Both the position numbers and the translations under genes were made by a program. From NCBI RefSeq assembly GCF_017743735.1, contig NZ_JAGHRO010000009.1:62001-126000 (forward strand): a DNA stretch of 64,000 nucleotides, in the 5' to 3' direction. This DNA comes from Shimia sp. R9_2. GTDB taxonomy: Bacteria; Pseudomonadota; Alphaproteobacteria; Rhodobacterales; Rhodobacteraceae. A model generated the notes under the pieces. The model worked only from the letters and a program-made list of their open reading frames with translations. It did not search any database and was not told the origin of the DNA. Shown piece by piece: positions 25,185-33,478 of this stretch. Position 1 is the stretch's first letter, and each line of letters begins with the position of its first letter.

Positions 25185-28100
25185 TTAGATGAGCACCACT
25201 TCCTCGAAGTTGCGGATGTCGAGATCCAGCGTGGTGAAGCTGAAGGTGTCTGTGAGGATGCTGCCGTCGTTGATGCTGCCTGCTGCGGGCGCATTGAGGG
25301 CAACCAGAGCGAGGTAGGCGTCGACTTCGGCCTGAACCGCAACCGCATCGGCGCCGTCCAGCTCGATTTCGAGGCGGTCGATCCCGCTTTCCCCATCGAG
25401 GAAGTCCCGTTCGCCCGCATCGCTGGCTTCTGACCAGATGAACTCGTCGGCACCAGCGCCGCCAAGGATCACATCTGCGCCGTCGTTGGGGCTGAGGAAC
25501 CGGTCATCACCCGCGCCGCCTGAGACATAATCCGAGCCCTGCAGGCCGCGGATGAAGTCATCGCCGTCGCCGCCAAAGAGTGTGTCGGCACCCGCTTGAC
25601 CGGCAAGTGCGTCATTGCCGATGCCACCCAAGGCGAGGTCGGCCTGACCGTCGGCGTTGATGGTGTCGTCGCCTTCACCACCGAGCAGGGTGTCAAAGCC
25701 AGCGGTGCCCCGCAGGTTGTCGTCGCCCCGGCCGCCTTCGATGAAGTCGTCGCCGCCGCGCCCTTCGATGGTGTCTTCGCCGCGTGTGCCAAGGATGTTT
25801 TCATCCAGACCCGTGCCGGTGAAGCTGACCCCGTTTTCGCCCAGAGGCTCGACCAGCACGATGGTGCTTGGGTCCGCTGGGTCCAGCGTTGGAACGTCGC
25901 CGACCTGCACTTCGACCGTGCGGACAAAGCCGACACCGTTGGTGACGGTGTAGTTGAAGGAGTCATAGCCGGTGAAGTTCGCGCCAGCCGTGTAGGTCAC
26001 GGTGCCATCCGCTTCAAGCACCACGGTGCCGTAGCCGCCGTTGTTGACCTGAGCGACCTCAAGCATGCCTTCGCTGAGCTCGATGTCATTGGCGAGCACG
26101 TCGATGTTGACGGAGCCGCCCGCACCCGGTGCGGCCACCTGATCGCTGGTGCCGCCTGGTACAAGCTCTTCCACGGCCACGGTCATATCATCAAACTGCA
26201 GGAATTCGATGTTGCGCAGGCGGTCGACGCCATCCACGGAGGTGATGATCAGCTCACCGGTGAAGATGTCGACGATTTGGATGTCCGCATCGGCAAAGTT
26301 GCCGCCAAACACCGCGGTGTCGACCTCGCCGTCGCCGTTGAGATCATCATTGCCAGCGCCGCCGATCAGGATGTCATTCTCGGACCCGCCGTTGAGATCA
26401 TCCTCGCCTTCGCCACCTTCCAGCAGGTCGTCATAGCTGCCGCCTTCGAGGGTGTCGTTGCCGCCGTTGCCCATCAGGGTGTCTTCGCCGGAGAAGCCGA
26501 TGATGCTGTCATCGGTTTCACAGCCCACCAGCAGGTCAAAGCCGCCGACCGGTGAGTTTTCATCGGCCTGGCTGGTGCCTTCGATCAGGCCGCAGCGCAG
26601 GATACCGGCGTCCAGCGTGAGGTTGGATTCGCCTTCGGCCAGGGTGACCACCTGAGTCATCGCGAAATCAGCGCTCATTGGCACCGCATCGGAATCGCGC
26701 GCATCATCGCCGCCCTGATTGGCCGCTGTGAAGGCAAAGCCCTCAGGCAGGATGAAGCCGACCTTGTAGTCGCCTGCAGCGAGACCGGTGAAGAGATAGT
26801 TGCCGTTCTCATCGGTCATCTGCTCAGCAAGCACCATGCCGGAGGCGGTCAGGAGCTGAACGGTGACGCCCTGCACGCCCTGTTCGCGGCCGTTAAAGAA
26901 CGGATCGAATTCCTCGTCATTGAGAATGCCGTCGCCAAACAGGTCCAGCCAGACGGTGTCGCCCAGCTCTGCGGTCATCGGGTCGGTGTCACGCACACCG
27001 GCGTCATTATCGCCAGTGTCTTCGCCGGACACCACGGTGATGTTTTCAATGACGGACATGGTGGTGTCGCCGATAGCGTCGCTGTCGGAGGTGTCATCCG
27101 CGCCAACATTGGGGTTCACCAGCTCTTTGCCAACCAGCACGGCATCCGGGTCTTCGAATTTGACGCCATAGGTGCCGGGTTCCAGATCAGAGAACTGATA
27201 GTTGCCATCCGCATCGGTCAGAGTGGTGATGGCGTTGCCGCCAGCGTCCAGCACCGGATCGCCATTGGCATCGAGCAAGGTGACAAGCACACCCTGGATA
27301 CCAGGCTCGTCGCCGTTGTTGTTGTCGAGGTCATCTCTGTCCACGTCGCAGAAATAGCGCCCGGAGAGGGAACCGGGATCTTCTTTCACGCAGACGCCGA
27401 GGTCGATGTCGGTCTCGCTGTCTGCGGTGACCGAGACCACGCCGGACATGCCGTTCTCATCTACGTCGGAATCGATGCTGTCATCTGTGCCAGCGTCCTG
27501 AATGGTGAATTCTGTGCCATCCGGGGCGACGCCCATGATTTTGTAGTCACCCACAGGGACGTCATCGAAACGGTAGTTGCCATCTGCATCGGTCTGGGTG
27601 GTTGCAACCACATTGCCGTCCAGATCCAGAAGCTTGATGGTAACGCCCGCTTTGGTGGGTTCAGAGACCACTTCGGTCTGATCCTGACCTTCCAGAACGA
27701 TGTTGTCGATGCGGACATATTCGTAGTCGTCGCCAAAGGCTTTCAGGGTGACATCCTGACCGGATTCAATCGCAACATCTTTGATTACATAGGTGGAGAA
27801 GCCACCATCATTGGAACCCCAGCCGTCGGTGTCTGCATCCAGACGGACGGCTTCGACGACCTGACCGCCGACCTTAAGCTTGATGACGCTCTGGCCGTCT
27901 TTTTCATCCTGCACACGGATTTTTACGTCATAAACGCCGGTTTTGCCGTCAAAGGTGGTGCAAAGCTCACCGTAGCCACCTGCGCAGTAGAGCTTGACCA
28001 ATTCGCCACCGGAGGCCTGCGCGCCTTCGACGGTTTTGAAGCCATAGCTGGCCATGTCTTCGGCTTCGATGGTGTAATCGCAGCCGGGGATGACGGTGAC

Positions 28101-28628
28101 TTCGCCGTTGATGCCGTCACAATCCACATCGCAGAAGACGGTGCCGGAGATCGCGCCGGTTTCGACCTTTTCGCCTGCGCTGAGGCATTTGTAGTCGACC
28201 CAGTTGCTTTTCACGTTGCAGGTTTTGACAACGGTCAGCTCGGTGCCTTCTGGCGGCACTGCGCCGTAGAAGCTGAAATAATCGTCGCCTGCGCCGGGGG
28301 CGTTGTGATCTTCGATTTCGATTTCGATCATGTAGTAGGTCTGGCCATCAGAGCCTTTCAGCACGTGATAGCTTTCCGCATACATCTGACCGCCAACTTT
28401 TTCACCGTCGACATAGGCCTGCTGACCGGAGCGGTCGTTGGCGTGCTCATTGCGGCAGTTGTCGCCGGAGAGGAAGTAATCGTTGTCTTTGGTTGAGAGA
28501 CAGACTGAGGCGCTGTCCGGCATGGTGAATTTATCGCCACAGCCGATGCTGGACCCGTTGCCGCCCTGATCCAGAAGATCGGATTCCTTGAGAGCGGTCC
28601 ATTCATATTCGCGGTAATAGTATGACAC
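25185..28628 (-). CDS. Large secreted RTX protein with SdrD-type B repeats and a carbohydrate-binding-like domain
   Basis: 1147-residue acidic protein with no N-terminal signal peptide and a C-terminal LDIRNFEEVVLI tail, as in type I secretion substrates. Domains in order: a cysteine-containing N-terminal domain (1-155); the start of an SdrD B-type repeat (160-175) interrupted by a CBM6/35-like module (about 180-315, DYTIEAEDMASYGF to YVRIDNIVLEG); the rest of that repeat (325-365); two more SdrD B repeats (about 420-510 and 552-650); RTX nonapeptides (about 697-790, GGAGNDDLNGDG style); a cadherin/Big-9-like domain (about 836-905); and a second RTX block (about 943-1060). The repeats bind calcium outside the cell. 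Likely a surface or biofilm matrix protein; its exporter may be the system at 1-2249. Confidence 0.93.
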   Translation of the reverse strand: MSYYYREYEWTALKESDLLDQGGNGSSIGCGDKFTMPDSASVCLSTKDNDYFLSGDNCRNEHANDRSGQQAYVDGEKVGGQMYAESYHVLKGSDGQTYYMIEIEIEDHNAPGAGDDYFSFYGAVPPEGTELTVVKTCNVKSNWVDYKCLSAGEKVETGAISGTVFCDVDCDGINGEVTVIPGCDYTIEAEDMASYGFKTVEGAQASGGELVKLYCAGGYGELCTTFDGKTGVYDVKIRVQDEKDGQSVIKLKVGGQVVEAVRLDADTDGWGSNDGGFSTYVIKDVAIESGQDVTLKAFGDDYEYVRIDNIVLEGQDQTEVVSEPTKAGVTIKLLDLDGNVVATTQTDADGNYRFDDVPVGDYKIMGVAPDGTEFTIQDAGTDDSIDSDVDENGMSGVVSVTADSETDIDLGVCVKEDPGSLSGRYFCDVDRDDLDNNNGDEPGIQGVLVTLLDANGDPVLDAGGNAITTLTDADGNYQFSDLEPGTYGVKFEDPDAVLVGKELVNPNVGADDTSDSDAIGDTTMSVIENITVVSGEDTGDNDAGVRDTDPMTAELGDTVWLDLFGDGILNDEEFDPFFNGREQGVQGVTVQLLTASGMVLAEQMTDENGNYLFTGLAAGDYKVGFILPEGFAFTAANQGGDDARDSDAVPMSADFAMTQVVTLAEGESNLTLDAGILRCGLIEGTSQADENSPVGGFDLLVGCETDDSIIGFSGEDTLMGNGGNDTLEGGSYDDLLEGGEGEDDLNGGSENDILIGGAGNDDLNGDGEVDTAVFGGNFADADIQIVDIFTGELIITSVDGVDRLRNIEFLQFDDMTVAVEELVPGGTSDQVAAPGAGGSVNIDVLANDIELSEGMLEVAQVNNGGYGTVVLEADGTVTYTAGANFTGYDSFNYTVTNGVGFVRTVEVQVGDVPTLDPADPSTIVLVEPLGENGVSFTGTGLDENILGTRGEDTIEGRGGDDFIEGGRGDDNLRGTAGFDTLLGGEGDDTINADGQADLALGGIGNDALAGQAGADTLFGGDGDDFIRGLQGSDYVSGGAGDDRFLSPNDGADVILGGAGADEFIWSEASDAGERDFLDGESGIDRLEIELDGADAVAVQAEVDAYLALVALNAPAAGSINDGSILTDTFSFTTLDLDIRNFEEVVLI

Positions 28629-29092
28629 TGTTAATTCCCCCTAATTACTCGCAACAAACGCGTATTTTTCGCCAAATAAGCGGGAGAGCAGCGGAGCGGG
28701 GATTCAGAGCGGAATTGCGCCGAATGTTAAACAAATAGGTCCACTTTGATGGACCGAACATCAAAGAGGCAAAAGTATAAATTTTATGCAGGCAAAAAAT
28801 GGTCCTGCGGTTTGGAATTGTTAAATTCCCCCGATATTCCGCCTGTTTGATTACCCTTCCCACAGACACATCACAAATAAGATACGGAGATTTCAGCGGC
28901 GTCAATAAGTATTAATAATCTATTAAAAAAACATTTAAAATTAGATGCTTGTGAATTTCCAGTCAGGGTTTTGATACCTACCCAAAAGAGTAGCGTGCGG
29001 GGCGTGGCGTTTGGCCGTGAAATTCGCCGCTATTTCGCGCGGTTTTTATTGACGTAGCGCGCGTCGGAGGCTGATATTGAGAAAACACATTA
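28629..29092. promoter_or_regulatory. 464-base AT-rich divergent intergenic region with a CtrA-like site
   Basis: This gap separates the RTX gene (minus) from the PHP-like gene (plus) and is far richer in A/T than its surroundings. At 28912-28926 it holds TTAA-N7-TTAA, the consensus of the alphaproteobacterial cell-cycle and motility regulator CtrA. In A/T-rich DNA this match can arise by chance, so it is only a candidate. I see no convincing small gene in the region. Confidence 0.45.
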
Positions 29093-29935
29093 TTGTCTCT
29101 ATTTGGGCCAAATCTATTGAATAACAATGATCTAGAGGCTGCTGCTGGCGGTCTGAAACGCTGCCATATTGATGGCCATGTGCATATTCATTCCGCGTTT
29201 TCTGTGGAAAAGGCGCTCGATAATGCGCGGTCGACTATGGGGCTAATGAGAAACAGTCATTCTGACCTCGGTTTTTTGTTTCTCACAGAGATATCAGGCG
29301 TGAATTTTTATGATTCTCTCCCCGAAAAGGCGGGAGAATGGGAAATCACACAAACCCAAGAAGAGATGACCAAGCTGGCGCGCACGCCGGATGGGAGCTA
29401 CATCTATATTGTCGCCGGGCGGCAGGTTGTGACGCAGGAGGGGCTTGAGGTTTTGCTGCATGGGACCTCTGCGGCACCGCCTGACGGGGCGCCCTTGGCA
29501 GAGGTAATCAGCGCGGCGGTCGGGCAGGGGCTGCTGGTGGTGTTGCCCTGGGGCTTTGGCAAGTGGCAGGGCGCGCGGGGCGAGGTGGTGCGGTCGCTGA
29601 TTTCGCAACCGCCGACCGACACGGGGGTCTTTGTCGCAGACAGTGGCGTGCGGATGCGTGGTGCGCAGCGGCCAGCCTTGCTGGCGGAAGCCGAAGCCCA
29701 TGGCTGGCGCGTTTTGGCTGGGTCAGACCCGCTGCCGTTGCCCAATCAGGAGCGGGCCGTTGGGCGCTATGGGTTTGTCGCGGACTGCGCGATAGATCCG
29801 GAACGTCCGTTTGGCAGCATGGCGGGCTGGTTGCGACAGGTTGAACGCTCGCCGGCGTGTTTTGGGGCACTGACGACCCCGACGGCCTTTGTTGCGGCGC
29901 AGATTCGGATGCAGTTGCGAAAGCGGTTTGGCTGA
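29093..29935 (+). CDS. Putative PHP-like metal-dependent protein of unknown function
   Basis: 280-residue protein that I cannot assign firmly. Near the N-terminus it has KRCHIDGHVHIHSAFS, a His-x-His-x-His cluster like the first metal site of PHP-domain phosphoesterases, then FLFLTEISGVNF. The later VLAGSDPLPLPNQERAVGRYG resembles the closing Asp region of such hydrolases. The start is unclear: TTG at 29093 is used here, but a second TTG at 29117 also fits and neither has a good ribosome site. It is followed after 3 bases by a membrane protein of the DUF457 type, so the pair is likely co-transcribed at the edge of the polysaccharide region. Confidence 0.65.
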   Translation: MSLFGPNLLNNNDLEAAAGGLKRCHIDGHVHIHSAFSVEKALDNARSTMGLMRNSHSDLGFLFLTEISGVNFYDSLPEKAGEWEITQTQEEMTKLARTPDGSYIYIVAGRQVVTQEGLEVLLHGTSAAPPDGAPLAEVISAAVGQGLLVVLPWGFGKWQGARGEVVRSLISQPPTDTGVFVADSGVRMRGAQRPALLAEAEAHGWRVLAGSDPLPLPNQERAVGRYGFVADCAIDPERPFGSMAGWLRQVERSPACFGALTTPTAFVAAQIRMQLRKRFG

Positions 29936-29938
29936 GCC

Positions 29939-30832
29939 GTGCCTGCCACCTTGGGGCATATCGGCGCGCAGATGCTGCTCACCCGGATTGGACTGCCGCA
30001 GGCGGACACAAAATGGATTTTGGCAGGATGTGTGATCCCGGATCTGCCATGGATTTTGCAGCGTGTGGTGCGCGCCGTTGGCGATGTACCTGCGATTGAG
30101 CTGCGGCTCTATGTTGTGGCGCAAAGCAGTCTGCTGATGAGCCTGGTGCTCTGCGCCTGTTTGGCGCTGTTCAGCCGGAGAGCGTTGAGCGTTTTCAATG
30201 TATTGGCTTTTGGTGCGCTGCTGCATTTTGCTTTGGATGCGCTGCAGACAAAATGGGCCAACGGTGTGTTGCTTTTTGCGCCTCTGCGTTGGGAGCCGTT
30301 GAATTTCGGGCTGTTCTGGCCGGAGGATTGGCCCACCTATGCGCTTTATGGGCTGAGCCTTGGTGTGGTGTTCTGGATGGTTTTCAGAGATGCGCCCAAT
30401 GGTGACGATTTGCGGCGCCCGAGGGGCGCGCGTGCGCGGGCTGCGGTTGTGCTTTTGGCGGTCTATTTCTGTGCGCCACTCGCGATGGAGAAAGCCGCTT
30501 TTGCGGCCAATGTGCATTCCACCAAGGTACTGGCAGAGTATGGCCAGCGTGCGGGGCGGGAGATTGGCATTGATCGCAACCGGATTGTTTTTGAGAACGG
30601 AGTGCCGCATCTGCGTGTGTGGACCGGCGAGCGCCTTGCGCTGACAAACTCAACGCTGGGCGCAGGCGCGCTTGTCTCTGTCAAAGGAGTGTTTGAAACG
30701 CCCTCAACGTTGCGGGTTGAGGACGTCCATCTGCATGCGTCAGGCGTCCGCGATATCGCTTCTTATGTCAGCCTGCTGGCGATCGCCCTGTGGTGGGGTC
30801 TCTGTATCGCGCGGGCGCGCGGTGCGTTCTGA
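29939..30832 (+). CDS. Putative membrane-bound metal-dependent hydrolase (YdjM/DUF457-like)
   Basis: 297-residue integral membrane protein with about five hydrophobic helices and a GTG start 3 bases after the previous stop. Signs of the YdjM-type family are an early LGHIGAQML His, the DxPW motif (CVIPDLPWILQ) and HFALDALQTK, a His-x-x-x-Asp pair in a membrane helix. A soluble stretch near residues 195-265 (SVKGVFETPSTLRVEDVHLH) may face the periplasm. The last 93 bases overlap the end of the convergent glycosyltransferase gene, an unusually deep tail-to-tail overlap. Function is not known. Confidence 0.62.
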   Translation: MPATLGHIGAQMLLTRIGLPQADTKWILAGCVIPDLPWILQRVVRAVGDVPAIELRLYVVAQSSLLMSLVLCACLALFSRRALSVFNVLAFGALLHFALDALQTKWANGVLLFAPLRWEPLNFGLFWPEDWPTYALYGLSLGVVFWMVFRDAPNGDDLRRPRGARARAAVVLLAVYFCAPLAMEKAAFAANVHSTKVLAEYGQRAGREIGIDRNRIVFENGVPHLRVWTGERLALTNSTLGAGALVSVKGVFETPSTLRVEDVHLHASGVRDIASYVSLLAIALWWGLCIARARGAF

Positions 30833-31834
30833 GGCCGCCTCTTCTGCAGCGGTCGGGCGGCCCCGCAGGACTTGATCGATCTCGTAGCTGCGCAACCTTC
30901 GGCTTGAGGAGAAGATGATGATTTCCCCGACGAGGCCGAGGGCAACGATCTGGATGCCAAGCACCAGCATCAGAACCGCAAACACCAGCGCCGGGCGGTC
31001 CGCGAGGGCCGCGCCAAAGAACAGGCGCTCAATCACCAGATAGGTGGTCAGCAAGGCGCCAACCAAGATCAGGGGCACGCCGACCGAGCCAAAGAACCGC
31101 AGGGGGCGGCGTAGGTATTTCAGGCCGACAAACAGGGTCATCAGATCCACCAGCGCACCGACATGGGCGTGGGGTTTGAATTTGTAGATGTCCTGTTCGT
31201 TGAGGTTCTGCATCACCGTCACATCCACCTCCTTGACCTTATAGCCTTCAGAGGCGGCGATCAGGGGCAGGAAGTGCTGGCGGACGCCCAGTTCAGAGAC
31301 CTTCTGAAACACATCGCGACGACCGGCGCGGGCGCGGCAAAACACATCGCTGAAGCTTTGTTGAAACAGGGCGCGCAGCAGGCCGTGGGTGGCCCATGAG
31401 CGGAACTTCTGGATGCCGTTGCGATCCACCTTGTCGCGTTTGCCCACCACCATATCGGCATCAGAAAGCCCATCGAGCAGCGCATTGATGGAGCCCGGCT
31501 CAATCTCGCGCCACGATGGCAAGGTGAGGACGATATCGCCCACCGCCTGGCCAATGCCGTGTTTGATGGCCGCGTCTTCGCCGGCCCAAGGGCGCTGGCC
31601 GATGGATTTGAGGTTGGGCCAGCTGTCTTGCAGCGCGCTGAGCGCCTGGGTGATGCCGGATGAGGATTGCTCATAGACCACCACCAGTTCGTAAGGCTCG
31701 GGGCGGGCATCAAGCACCGGGCGGAAATCAGACAGCAGCTCTTTCAGCCCTTTGCCATCCCCATCGGCGGTGACAATCACCGTGAGAAGTTCGCTTGCTG
31801 CTTTTGCGTCATGGGTATTTTGACTGTGAATCAT
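30740..31834 (-). CDS. GT2-family glycosyltransferase with C-terminal membrane segments
   Basis: 364-residue glycosyltransferase related to dolichyl-phosphate-mannose synthase-like enzymes. The N-terminal GT-A domain shows LLTVIVTADGDG, YELVVVYEQSSSG and DADMVVGKRDKVDR, but the usual DDGS is replaced (VYEQSSSG), so activity is uncertain. Two membrane helices follow (about residues 250-275 and 285-320), then a charged cytoplasmic tail. The ATG at 31834 has GGAG 6 bases upstream and begins one base after the stop of the next GT2 gene, so both are co-translated. It probably adds or processes a lipid-linked sugar. Confidence 0.85.
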   Translation of the reverse strand: MIHSQNTHDAKAASELLTVIVTADGDGKGLKELLSDFRPVLDARPEPYELVVVYEQSSSGITQALSALQDSWPNLKSIGQRPWAGEDAAIKHGIGQAVGDIVLTLPSWREIEPGSINALLDGLSDADMVVGKRDKVDRNGIQKFRSWATHGLLRALFQQSFSDVFCRARAGRRDVFQKVSELGVRQHFLPLIAASEGYKVKEVDVTVMQNLNEQDIYKFKPHAHVGALVDLMTLFVGLKYLRRPLRFFGSVGVPLILVGALLTTYLVIERLFFGAALADRPALVFAVLMLVLGIQIVALGLVGEIIIFSSSRRLRSYEIDQVLRGRPTAAEEAASERTARPRDTETPPQGDRQQADIRSDIADA

Positions 31835-31835
31835 T

Positions 31836-32789
31836 TTATTCTCCATTCGGCAGCGCGGTCACGGAATGGCCGCCGAGCCAATACAATTTGTCGGGCCCAA
31901 TCTGGCGATGCACCAAGGCACAGACCACGCCGACCAAAAACAAGAAAAGGGACAGAGAGCCGCAGAGCATGGCCACGGATGTAAAGACCATGACGCTGCC
32001 GGTTTCAGCAGCGCCGGGGCCAAAGACGATGGGCCAAGCAAAGAGGCAGGTCAAAAATGCAAAAGTGACGGACAGCCCGGTGAAGCGCCGCATGGGTTTG
32101 CGCGAAAACATCAGCAGGGTTTTGATCGCAATCAGATCAAGCAGCACTTTGAAAATGCGTGACAGGCCATATTTGGACTCGCCAAATTGGCGGGCATGGT
32201 GGCGCACGCCCACCTCAGCAATGCGCGCGCCCACGGGCAATGTCATCGCCGGAATAAAGCGGTGCATATCCGAATAGAGCGGCACCCGCTTGATGGTGTT
32301 GGCGCGGTAGACCTTGAGGGAGCAGCCGTTGTCTTTCACCGGCAGGCCGGTGACCTTGCCGATCAGACGGTTGGCAATCATCGAGGGCAACTTGCGTGAC
32401 AGCCATTTGTCCTGACGGTTGATGCGCCAGCCAATGACCATGTCATAGCCTTCGTCAATCTTGGCCAGCATCATGGGAATGTCTGCGGGATCGTTCTGCA
32501 GATCGCCATCCATGGTGACCAGAACCTCGCCGCGCGCATATTCGATGCCCGCCATCATCGCTGCGGTCTGTCCGTAGTTTTTGCGGAACTTCAGCACCAC
32601 GACACGCGGATCCTCTGCGGAAAGCTCCGAGAGCTTTTCAAAGCTGCTGTCGGTGGATCCGTCGTCAACAAAGATGAGTTCAAAAGACAATTTGGACTCA
32701 TCAAAAACGGTGGCGACTTTCTGATAGAGCAGTCCCACACTTTCTTCCTCGTTCAAAATTGGAACGATGACAGAGTATTTAACGGTCAA
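31836..32789 (-). CDS. GT2-family glycosyltransferase (polyprenyl-phosphate sugar synthase type)
   Basis: 317-residue enzyme with a full DPM1/GtrB-type catalytic core: YSVIVPILNEEESV, FELIFVDDGSTDSS, NYGQTAAMMAGIEYARGE, VTMDGDLQNDP (DxD metal site) and SLKVYRANTIKRVPLY. Two C-terminal membrane helices follow (residues about 230-290). The family moves a hexose from a nucleotide sugar to undecaprenyl phosphate on the cytoplasmic face. I use a TTG start at 32789, because AGGAG lies 7 bases upstream and the core begins two codons later. Any upstream extension crosses an AT-rich promoter-like segment. Confidence 0.9.
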   Translation of the reverse strand: MTVKYSVIVPILNEEESVGLLYQKVATVFDESKLSFELIFVDDGSTDSSFEKLSELSAEDPRVVVLKFRKNYGQTAAMMAGIEYARGEVLVTMDGDLQNDPADIPMMLAKIDEGYDMVIGWRINRQDKWLSRKLPSMIANRLIGKVTGLPVKDNGCSLKVYRANTIKRVPLYSDMHRFIPAMTLPVGARIAEVGVRHHARQFGESKYGLSRIFKVLLDLIAIKTLLMFSRKPMRRFTGLSVTFAFLTCLFAWPIVFGPGAAETGSVMVFTSVAMLCGSLSLFLFLVGVVCALVHRQIGPDKLYWLGGHSVTALPNGE

Positions 32790-32972
32790 AGTATGACTCC
32801 TGACCAAAACAAAATAATTAAAAATACCTAAAGCAAAATGCCTTCGAATTGGCTCAAACTCTAGCAACCGCTGTGGGCTGTGGCAATTGCGGAGTGAGGT
32901 GACACGTTCACGCAACACCTTGGGCAGTGAAAATAGGCAAAAACCGCTGTGGAATTGGACAATACCGCTGGC

Positions 32973-33137
32973 TTAATTGGCTTTGTTTCCATTGCGGTGT
33001 TTGCGGCCGAATAAAAGAAAACACAGAGTCGCAATAAGCGCGCCGATCAGGGTGCCGGAATAGAGGCTTCCAGGGACAAAAACGGACAGGAAGAGGCCCC
33101 ATGCGGCGATCAGAATCAGAAGGATGAAAACCCGCAT
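32973..33137 (-). CDS. Small two-helix membrane protein
   Basis: 54-residue protein, MRVFILLILIAAWGLF followed by a second hydrophobic helix (GTLIGALIATLCFLLF) and a basic tail GRKHRNGNKAN. The ATG at 33137 immediately follows the TGA of the upstream Tat protein. It lies between the GMC/Tat pair and the GT2 genes. The family was not recognised; it may be an accessory subunit. Confidence 0.6.
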   Translation of the reverse strand: MRVFILLILIAAWGLFLSVFVPGSLYSGTLIGALIATLCFLLFGRKHRNGNKAN

Positions 33138-33138
33138 G

Positions 33139-33465
33139 TCAGGCCCCTTCTTCCTGCAAAGCGATCCATGCGCAGACGCAGGCTTCGGTCTCACTCATCA
33201 CCCAGCCATCGACCTGAACGGTGTGGCCTGCGGCAAAATCCTCCGCGACTTTCGCGTTTAGGGATCCGGTGTGATCAGACAGGGTCGCGTGGCGATGCAA
33301 GCCAAGTGCAGCGCGCAAGGCCGCAGGGTCCGCCGGAACGGCGCCTTGCGCAAGGGCGGCGCGGCCAATCTTTTTGAGTGCGTCCAAGGAGGGATTGGGC
33401 ATGGCTTTGGCGAGCGAGGCCACCGGGCTGAGGGCGGCGGCCAGAAGCAAGTCACGTCGTTTCAT
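33139..33465 (-). CDS. Tat-signal small protein paired with a GMC oxidoreductase
   Basis: 108-residue protein with a twin-arginine type leader, MKRRDLLLAAALSPVASLAKA, cleaved after AKA. The mature part is about 85 residues (ALGLHRHATLSDHTGSLNAKV then HTVQVDGWVMSETEACVCAW). It starts 13 bases after the GMC gene on the same strand with AGGAGGG upstream. The flavoprotein has no leader of its own, so this partner could carry it across the membrane folded, as in gluconate dehydrogenase-type complexes. A second GMC/Tat pair lies at 51595-53429. Confidence 0.72.
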   Translation of the reverse strand: MKRRDLLLAAALSPVASLAKAMPNPSLDALKKIGRAALAQGAVPADPAALRAALGLHRHATLSDHTGSLNAKVAEDFAAGHTVQVDGWVMSETEACVCAWIALQEEGA

Positions 33466-33478
33466 AGGGTCGCCCTCC

